Source: CAZIOI01 sp964540855 (GTDB taxonomy: Bacteria; Patescibacteriota; UBA1384; DTJR01). From it: a stretch of DNA of 7,226 nucleotides. Position 1 is the first letter of the stretch; the number at the start of each line of letters is the position of its first letter. Positions 1 through 4,755 of the stretch are shown here, one piece after another. The position numbers and the translations under genes were made by a program. The stretch is from contig CAZIOI010000028.1 in NCBI GenBank assembly GCA_964540855.1, positions 1 through 7,226 of the forward strand, read 5' to 3'. Under the pieces are notes generated by a model. That model was not told the origin of the DNA. It was given only the letters and a program-made list of their open reading frames with translations, and did not search any database.

Positions 1-1490
1 CCGGAGAGGGTGAGACCGGTAAAGGTTGGGGATGAGGTGGTGGCGATGTTTTGAGGCAAAGACAACACCATCGTACTATTCGCACCATTGTCTGTAACTG
101 CAATTTGATTATTGGTCCCTGTTAATACTCTTTCAGCCGTCAACGTACTGCTAGCAGTCGAAACTACAAATCCAGAGTCAATCGGCGCAAAAGTGGCAGC
201 ACCCGGTATTGATTGCCAGTGCAACGTTCCACTCCCGTCCGTAGACAATATTTGATCCTCTGCGCCATCACCACTTGGTAATGTCCAGACTAGATTTGAC
301 GCGACTTCCTGAGGTGCTTTAAATCCGACATAGTTTGTACCGCCAACAGTTTTTTCAAACAGTTGCAGCTGACCTGTCAACGTTAATGAGGACATGGTCG
401 GCGAAGCAGTTGTCGTTAAGTCTTGGTTCACAGTAGTATCACCTGTTACATACAAATGGTTATTGCCACCTGTCAAGGTAATACCGGGACCCGAAATATT
501 AAGCGTCCTGGGAGTCGATCCTCCTACTATTGAAAATCCATCATCAAGGGCGGTCATCGAAATAGAATTAACAGAAGTAAATTCCGGAGTATTGGTTGTC
601 CCAATCGTTATAGATCCCGCTTCATTTGTAATTACTGTATTTAAGCCAGCCGTAAGCGTCGATAAACTGTAACCTACGCCATTACCTATTAAAAGTTGTC
701 CAGCGCTTGGGAGCGATGATAAACCCGTGCCGCCAGACGAAACCGCAAGAGCCGTGCTGAGTTCAAGGCTTCCTGTCTTTAATTTTGCGTAGGCTCCACT
801 AGCTATATCAGAGAAAAGATCGAATCTATCGTCTGCTGCGTTCCATTTTAAACCAGCAAGGATGTCACCTCGATCAAATTTTAAGAATGAATTTTCGTCA
901 ACTTGCGCATCATCATTTATCGTAAAGGAGTCTGATGATGTTCCAGTTACAACTAATCCACTGACATTTTCAACATAAAGAGTTCTCCATGGATTTGTAT
1001 CCGATCCCAGATCAAGACCGCTGGCTGTCGGAACGATCGAAGAACCAGAAGCAACACTCAGCCCCTCACTCGGCGCCAACAATCCAGCTGCATTTTTTGC
1101 CACAAATGCCTGAGCTACGGCACCTATTCTGTTTCTCGGAAACATTTCTGTGTCATTGCCGACTTTTACGGTAAAATACAAAACCTGATTAAAATCAACA
1201 TCCGACATACTGCTACTTGCACCCAGCATCGTACTGAAATTTCCAGACACAGTCGTCACACTTGTCGTCTCTTCCCAGATAGGCGACCCTCCACTTTCGG
1301 ATTGATAAATCCTCAAAGTGATAGTGTAATTGCCGTCAGGAACAGCCACGCCATCGTTAGTTAAAAGTGTCGCCGAAAAAGGTATTTCTTCAGGAAATAG
1401 TGCCTGAACCGTATCGTTTGGCGCAGCAAGAATAACCAACGCCGCAAGCGCTACAATCAGACCTAAAATTTTTTTATTTATTCCCCTCAC
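1..1490 (-). CDS. Secreted tail-fibre-like surface protein, C-terminus cut off by the window edge
   Basis: Reading the minus strand from GTG at 1490 gives 496 uninterrupted codons that run off the left edge, so the C-terminus is missing. Residues 1-30 look like a signal peptide: lysines at 6-7, a hydrophobic stretch 8-23, then VQA before a likely cut at 30/31. Residues 32-135 resemble a beta-rich head domain common in secreted Patescibacteria proteins (DGNYTITLRIY, a central IWEE, then FPRNRIGAVAQAFVAKNA). After it come tail-fibre-type motifs: LDLGSDTNPWRTLYVENV near 159-176, SGGTGLSSLPSAGQLLIGNG at 252-271, LVWTLPSGDGAEDQILSTDG at 400-419, and a recurring P-x-(F/M)-T/S-x-L-x-L-x-G unit near 302, 364 and 488. 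These are known from phage tail fibres and CPR surface proteins; a C-terminal S74-type chaperone domain may lie outside the window. GTG was chosen for the AAAGG at 1498-1502, 7 nt upstream; a TTG at 1508 is in frame but less likely. Adhesion or a surface-fibre role is inference. Confidence 0.82.
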   Translation of the reverse strand, partial: MRGINKKILGLIVALAALVILAAPNDTVQALFPEEIPFSATLLTNDGVAVPDGNYTITLRIYQSESGGSPIWEETTSVTTVSGNFSTMLGASSSMSDVDFNQVLYFTVKVGNDTEMFPRNRIGAVAQAFVAKNAAGLLAPSEGLSVASGSSIVPTASGLDLGSDTNPWRTLYVENVSGLVVTGTSSDSFTINDDAQVDENSFLKFDRGDILAGLKWNAADDRFDLFSDIASGAYAKLKTGSLELSTALAVSSGGTGLSSLPSAGQLLIGNGVGYSLSTLTAGLNTVITNEAGSITIGTTNTPEFTSVNSISMTALDDGFSIVGGSTPRTLNISGPGITLTGGNNHLYVTGDTTVNQDLTTTASPTMSSLTLTGQLQLFEKTVGGTNYVGFKAPQEVASNLVWTLPSGDGAEDQILSTDGSGTLHWQSIPGAATFAPIDSGFVVSTASSTLTAERVLTGTNNQIAVTDNGANSTMVLSLPQNIATTSSPTFTGLTLS

Positions 1491-1497
1491 TTGCCTA

Positions 1498-1502
1498 CCT
1501 TT
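1498..1502 (-). promoter_or_regulatory. Ribosome binding site of the fibre-like gene, overlapping the upstream stop codon
   Basis: The minus strand reads AAAGG here, with 7 nt to the GTG at 1490. Its first two bases are the last two of the TAA stop of the fibronectin-like gene (1501-1503). The overlap fits translational coupling and decides the GTG start. Confidence 0.55.
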
Positions 1503-2628
1503 ATTCAAATAACTTTGAAAATGGCTCAAAAATTTGTTGGATGTTTTCTAGAATTATCTGTAAAAATGTCCTTTTTTGTTTTGGTGTTAAAATTACAAAC
1601 TCCTCGCTTTGGGCAATATTTTCAGATTTATCTTTTGAGACAGCAATCATCTTGTATGTTGTCTGGGGTTTAAGATCGGGCAGTGTAATGAAATGATTTT
1701 TTACCACGTCAATTAATTCGGTGCTATCGATATATGTATCCGAATTGCTCTCTTTGTATTTTATTTGCGAGGTTGAATCCTCGTCGGTTTTCCACGCAAT
1801 TGTTGCTCTAACCTTATTTTTTCCCGAGATAACATTCAGATCAAACTTAACACTGTCTATTTTTGGAGCTCGAGAATCCCTTAGAGTTGTAAAATTGATC
1901 GATGCAGACTGCGACTGTTGGCCCTCATCGTCACGGGCAATTACAATACATGAATACGACTTATTATCCTTTAGATTTTGCAACGCAATTGAGTGGTCCT
2001 TGGAGAAACCAGTCTCACCTACTGTCGCTTTCTCCAAGCTCTCAACGTTGATATATTCGACAATTGATGTCGCATAATAACTCGTATTAAAAGTAACCAT
2101 CGCCGAATTTTCGGTTATATCTTTAATTTGCAAATTCTGCACCTCGGGAACCGGTAAGGGTGTTGTGAATTGTTTTTCTTCCGATTGGGCAACACTTCCG
2201 TTCGTATCCCTAGATTTCGCTACAAAAAAGTATGTTGTCTTTGGCTGCAAACCCGTCAACTCAACCTCGTGAGTAGTGACACTGTCGTAAGCTTTCGAAA
2301 CCTCTTCGGTATAAGCGCCACTTTCGGTGCCGTAAAAAATTGATGATGATGTATCCTTGTCGGTAAACCACTTTATTATAGCTGTATACGGAGTAAGTTC
2401 GATAACCTCAGGACCAGCCCCCAAAATCGTTGGCGCCGAATAATCAATAGTTGTCAAAAACATTTGCTGTCCGAAATTCACATTTCCCAACTCGTAATTT
2501 TCAGACTTTGGAAGCTCTGCAAACGAACTCTCGGCAGGGAAAATAGACAACAGCAAACACACCAGAAGCAAAGCTGGCGCAGTCCTGATATTTCGTAAAC
2601 CTAAAAAATCAGAACCAACTCTTCTCAT
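1501..2628 (-). CDS. Secreted protein with three fibronectin-III-like domains
   Basis: This 375-residue protein starts at ATG 2628. Residues 1-37 form a signal peptide with arginines at 2, 3, 12 and 15, a hydrophobic core 17-30 (ALLLVCLLLSIF) and SSFA before a likely cut at 37. No lipobox surrounds C24. Three domains of about 90 residues follow, near 66-156, 160-250 and 254-349. Each has a W/F-containing strand followed by an S-x-(I/V)-x-Y strand (AIIKWFTDKDTSSSIFYG; AMVTFNTSYYATSIVEY; ATIAWKTDEDSTSQIKY), then an L-x-x-L-x-x-x-T/S-x-Y loop strand (LTGLQPKTTYFF; LQNLKDNKSYSC; LPDLKPQTTYKM) and an end like FTTP/LTP. This matches fibronectin III or the purple-acid-phosphatase N-domain fold, which usually mediates protein or glycan contacts outside the cell. 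The last 22 residues form an amphipathic helix. No catalytic domain is visible. It sits 10 nt before the fibre-like gene and is probably co-transcribed with it. Confidence 0.85.
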   Translation of the reverse strand: MRRVGSDFLGLRNIRTAPALLLVCLLLSIFPAESSFAELPKSENYELGNVNFGQQMFLTTIDYSAPTILGAGPEVIELTPYTAIIKWFTDKDTSSSIFYGTESGAYTEEVSKAYDSVTTHEVELTGLQPKTTYFFVAKSRDTNGSVAQSEEKQFTTPLPVPEVQNLQIKDITENSAMVTFNTSYYATSIVEYINVESLEKATVGETGFSKDHSIALQNLKDNKSYSCIVIARDDEGQQSQSASINFTTLRDSRAPKIDSVKFDLNVISGKNKVRATIAWKTDEDSTSQIKYKESNSDTYIDSTELIDVVKNHFITLPDLKPQTTYKMIAVSKDKSENIAQSEEFVILTPKQKRTFLQIILENIQQIFEPFSKLFE

Positions 2629-2635
2629 ATAAAAA

Positions 2636-2641
2636 CCCTCT
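2636..2641 (-). promoter_or_regulatory. Ribosome binding site of the fibronectin-like gene
   Basis: The minus strand reads AGAGGG, 7 nt before the ATG at 2628. This supports that ATG as the start. Confidence 0.6.
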
Positions 2642-2663
2642 TTTTTCCATCCAAAACAGATAC

Positions 2664-2692
2664 ATTATCCCACAGTCATCCTGTGAGATCAA
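2664..2692 (-). promoter_or_regulatory. Sigma-70-type promoter candidate for the secreted-protein unit
   Basis: On the minus strand, TTGATC (2692-2687) and GATAAT (2669-2664) are separated by 17 bp. Transcription would start near 2657, leaving a leader of about 29 nt that carries the AGAGGG site. The -35 box is the same TTGATC proposed for the ABC pair. The promoter lies in the 70-nt gap after the permease stop, so the two secreted-protein genes can be expressed apart from the exporter. It is assigned by consensus match only. Confidence 0.55.
2668..2688 (-). promoter_or_regulatory. Hairpin/dyad inside the promoter spacer; operator or terminator of the ABC unit
   Basis: The minus strand reads TCTCACAG-GATGA-CTGTGGGA, an 8-bp stem with one G-U pair and a 5-nt loop. 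It starts about 10 nt after the permease stop codon and almost exactly fills the spacer between the -35 and -10 boxes proposed here. As RNA it could end the ABC transcript, but the following UAAUGUAUCUGUUUU is only moderately U-rich, so it is a poor intrinsic terminator. As DNA it could be an operator. The sequence does not decide between these. Confidence 0.4.
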
Positions 2693-2698
2693 ACGAAA

Positions 2699-3889
2699 TC
2701 ACTCGTATCTTATAGCTTCGAGTGCAGATATCCCCGCCGCCCGCCGCGCGGGATATAGTCCGGTGATCATTCCGAGGATCACGGAAAAAACAATAATTAT
2801 AGCAACCATCCACCAATCAAAAATAAACAGGCTAAATCCATCACTTTCAACTTTTTTTGCCAACAATTGGAGCAGTTCGTTAACTATGCTTGCGACAATC
2901 ATTCCAATCAAGGTCCCAAAAAAACCTCCGCCAAACCCGATCATCGCCGACTCGGTCAGAAAGATATTTTTGATACTTCTTTTGGTAGCGCCAAAGGCTC
3001 TCATAAAGCCAATGTCGCGCGTTCGCTCCAACAAAGATATGGTCATCGTGTTGAACATACCGATTGTCGCAACAAATAATCCGATGACACCAAACAAAGA
3101 GAAAACTATCTCTAGGTAAGTAAACAACTTAGAAGTTTCCTCCACCATGTCATAAACCGCCTCAGCCTCAAAGCCAAGTTCCGAAATCTTTCCTTTTACC
3201 GCGTCCATATTATTCACATCACTGAGACTGATTTTGATACCTGAATAACTTAATGTCGGTGCCAGACTTTTCACCTTGTTAAGATCGACGTATAGCGCTG
3301 GCGTTTCATCGTCGTTAATAATACCAACGATTTTTACATTCTCGGTAAATTCAGAAATTTCGGAATCGCCAAAATTACTATTAGTCAGCACGAGTTTTCT
3401 AAGATACACTTCAGTCCCAATGATGTTGTCAGGCTTTGAAAAAAGCTTGCTCCCTGCGGTTGTAATAATCGCTTCGTTCGTTTTTTCGGAAAAATTTTTC
3501 CCATTTTCGATTTGAATCCCATCATACATCATAAATCTTGGTAATGTCGCATTAACCGTAATGTCGGCAAAAGTTTTTTTGTCATCGATAGAACCCTGAG
3601 CATTCAGATTTATGATCGGGACAGCATCAGAAACACTGTCGATTTTTTTAATGTTTACAAAAGAGGCGTCATTAATATACGAAAGATTACCCGGTGCGAC
3701 GTCGGCGGTTGATAAAGTCTCTACCGGCGCAATCCTGTTCATGACTAAGTCTTGCAAGCCAAAGGCAAATGACACCAGCAGAAACATCGCCGCGACACCG
3801 ATTCCAATCGCCAGCATAGTCAAGAACGTTCGCAATTTTCTCGCACTAAACTGTTTTAAAACTAGAAAAAAATAATCTATAAAACGCAT
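2699..3889 (-). CDS. ABC transporter permease, MacB/FtsX type
   Basis: This 396-residue membrane protein has the MacB/LolC topology. TM1 is at about 21-44, after the usual L-R-T-F-L-T-M-L-A-I-G-I-G-V start. A large extracytoplasmic domain spans about 45-255. Three C-terminal helices follow near 257-281, 313-338 and 358-379. The FtsX-domain signature is clear: ERTRDIGFMRAFGATKRSI (289-306, the coupling region that contacts the ATPase), a glycine-rich GFGGGFFGTLIG segment (318-329) and the ending YPARRAAGISALEAIRYE. Length is normal for the family. Such permeases work by mechanotransmission, moving peptides, lipoproteins or other envelope substrates rather than forming a classical import channel. 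ATG 3889 is preceded by GAAAGG with 5 nt spacing and lies 1 nt after the ATPase stop codon, so the two are translationally coupled. The substrate cannot be told from sequence, and no MacA-like adaptor gene is present in the window. Confidence 0.93.
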   Translation of the reverse strand: MRFIDYFFLVLKQFSARKLRTFLTMLAIGIGVAAMFLLVSFAFGLQDLVMNRIAPVETLSTADVAPGNLSYINDASFVNIKKIDSVSDAVPIINLNAQGSIDDKKTFADITVNATLPRFMMYDGIQIENGKNFSEKTNEAIITTAGSKLFSKPDNIIGTEVYLRKLVLTNSNFGDSEISEFTENVKIVGIINDDETPALYVDLNKVKSLAPTLSYSGIKISLSDVNNMDAVKGKISELGFEAEAVYDMVEETSKLFTYLEIVFSLFGVIGLFVATIGMFNTMTISLLERTRDIGFMRAFGATKRSIKNIFLTESAMIGFGGGFFGTLIGMIVASIVNELLQLLAKKVESDGFSLFIFDWWMVAIIIVFSVILGMITGLYPARRAAGISALEAIRYE

Positions 3890-3890
3890 G

Positions 3891-4625
3891 TCAGCCTTTC
3901 TCCGGCGGAACTAAAAACATCAATTTGTGATTAGTCTTTTCATCCTTGACCAAACCATCCTGCATAAATATCACCCTATGCGCATAGTCCAAATAATCCG
4001 GATTATGAGAAACCATCACAACAGTTTTATGGCTATGTCGATTCAAGTCTTTGATCATATTCATCACCCTGTCACCGGTTTTTTTGTCCAAATTTCCGGT
4101 CGGCTCGTCAAAAAACATAATCCAAGGATTATTCATCAATCCCCTAGCCAAAGCAATACGTTGTTGCTGACCTCCGGAAAGCTCTTGGGGGTATCGCTTG
4201 GCATATTGATCCAAATCCAACATCCCCAAGAGTTCGAGAGCTCTTTTTCGGCGGACCTTAAAAGATTCGCCAACAAACATTTTTGGCAAACAAACGTTGT
4301 CCAAAACACTCAAATTTCTCAAAAAAGAAAATTGTTGAAACACATAGCCGATCTTTTGCTGATGAACAAGGTCGAGTTCACGCTCTGACATTTTAAACAA
4401 ATTCTTCCCACGCAAAAAAACCTCGCCATTAGTCGGAGTTTCGAGTCCATATAAAGTATTAAGAAGTGTGGACTTGCCACAGCCCGAAGGACCAAAAAGC
4501 ATCACGAACTCACCCGAGCGCACCTTTAACGACACACCCTTGAGAGCCTGGGACTCGGAAACTGAAGTGTACTGCTTGACTATATTGCGTGCCTCGAGAA
4601 CAATGCCATGTTCCCTTTCACTCAA
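3891..4625 (-). CDS. ABC transporter ATP-binding protein, LolD/MacB type
   Basis: This is the energy-coupling ATPase of the exporter whose permease follows 1 nt downstream. Numbered from a possible upstream TTG at 4670 (259 residues), it has Walker A GPSGCGKST at 60-68, the Q-loop in YVFQQFSFLRNLS, the signature LSGGQQQR at 164-171, Walker B WIMFFDEP at 183-190 with catalytic E189, the D-loop GNLD, and the switch histidine H222 in VMVSHN. All key residues are intact. The family usually starts just before the strand seen here as VLEARNIVKQY. I prefer the TTG at 4625 (244 residues): it has GGAGGG just upstream, and the 4670 start would fall inside the best promoter candidate. Neither start is ATG, and the 4-nt ribosome-site spacing is short, so the exact start remains uncertain. 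The protein is cytoplasmic and membrane-associated. Confidence 0.93.
   Translation of the reverse strand: MSEREHGIVLEARNIVKQYTSVSESQALKGVSLKVRSGEFVMLFGPSGCGKSTLLNTLYGLETPTNGEVFLRGKNLFKMSERELDLVHQQKIGYVFQQFSFLRNLSVLDNVCLPKMFVGESFKVRRKRALELLGMLDLDQYAKRYPQELSGGQQQRIALARGLMNNPWIMFFDEPTGNLDKKTGDRVMNMIKDLNRHSHKTVVMVSHNPDYLDYAHRVIFMQDGLVKDEKTNHKLMFLVPPEKG
3895..3900 (-). promoter_or_regulatory. Ribosome binding site of the ABC permease, inside the ATPase gene
   Basis: The minus strand reads GAAAGG within the last codons of the ATPase gene, 5 nt before the permease ATG at 3889. It fits coupled translation of the two subunits. Confidence 0.55.
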
Positions 4626-4654
4626 AATCCCTCCAAATCTATTAGTTTGTCCTA

Positions 4655-4683
4655 ATTTTATCCTCTTCAACTCTCTCGATCAA
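4655..4683 (-). promoter_or_regulatory. Sigma-70-type promoter candidate for the ABC exporter unit
   Basis: On the minus strand, TTGATC (4683-4678), a 17-bp spacer and TAAAAT (4660-4655) form a good promoter match. The start point would be near 4648. That leaves a leader of about 23 nt containing GGAGGG (4634-4629) before the TTG at 4625. The upstream TTG at 4670 lies inside this promoter, which argues against using it as the translation start. Confidence 0.55.
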
Positions 4684-4700
4684 TGCTGAACAACCCGCCG

Positions 4701-4720
4701 TGTTAGTTTCAAAGCTAACA
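4701..4720. promoter_or_regulatory. 20-bp imperfect dyad between divergent promoters, possible operator
   Basis: TGTTAGTTTC/AAAGCTAACA is an inverted repeat whose half sites agree at 8 of 10 positions, with TGTTAG...CTAACA outer arms. It lies between the two divergent promoter candidates, 17 bp from the minus-strand -35 box and overlapping where the plus-strand -35 box would be. This is the usual position of a repressor site, but no regulator gene is in the window. Confidence 0.35.
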
Positions 4721-4727
4721 AAAATGG

Positions 4728-4733
4728 TAAAAT
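4728..4733 (+). promoter_or_regulatory. Possible -10 box of the phosphatase gene promoter
   Basis: TAAAAT is followed by TAG, giving the same nine bases (TAAAATTAG) as the -10 region of the divergent ABC promoter. A start near 4740 would leave a very short leader. No convincing -35 box is present 15-19 bp upstream; that stretch is occupied by the dyad at 4701-4720. The promoter may be weak or need an activator. Confidence 0.35.
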
Positions 4734-4744
4734 TAGTACGAAGT

Positions 4745-4750
4745 AGGAGG
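4745..4750 (+). promoter_or_regulatory. Ribosome binding site of the repeat-phosphatase gene
   Basis: A perfect AGGAGG lies 5 nt before the ATG at 4756 and supports that start. It is the strongest ribosome binding site in the window. Confidence 0.75.
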
Positions 4751-4755
4751 GAAAT

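Noticed and set aside
394..672. 92-codon plus-strand frame
   Set aside because: It is antisense to the fibre-like gene, whose minus-strand frame carries recognisable motifs throughout; the plus-strand product resembles nothing and has no ribosome binding site.
1721..2077. 118-codon plus-strand frame
   Set aside because: It is antisense to the fibronectin-like gene, whose three domains are clear on the minus strand.
2668..2688. Strong intrinsic terminator after the permease
   Set aside because: The stem is good, but no continuous U-run follows it on the minus strand, so I list it as a dyad with terminator as one option.
3927..4388. 153-codon plus-strand frame
   Set aside because: It is antisense to the ABC ATPase, where Walker B, signature and H-loop motifs are encoded on the minus strand.
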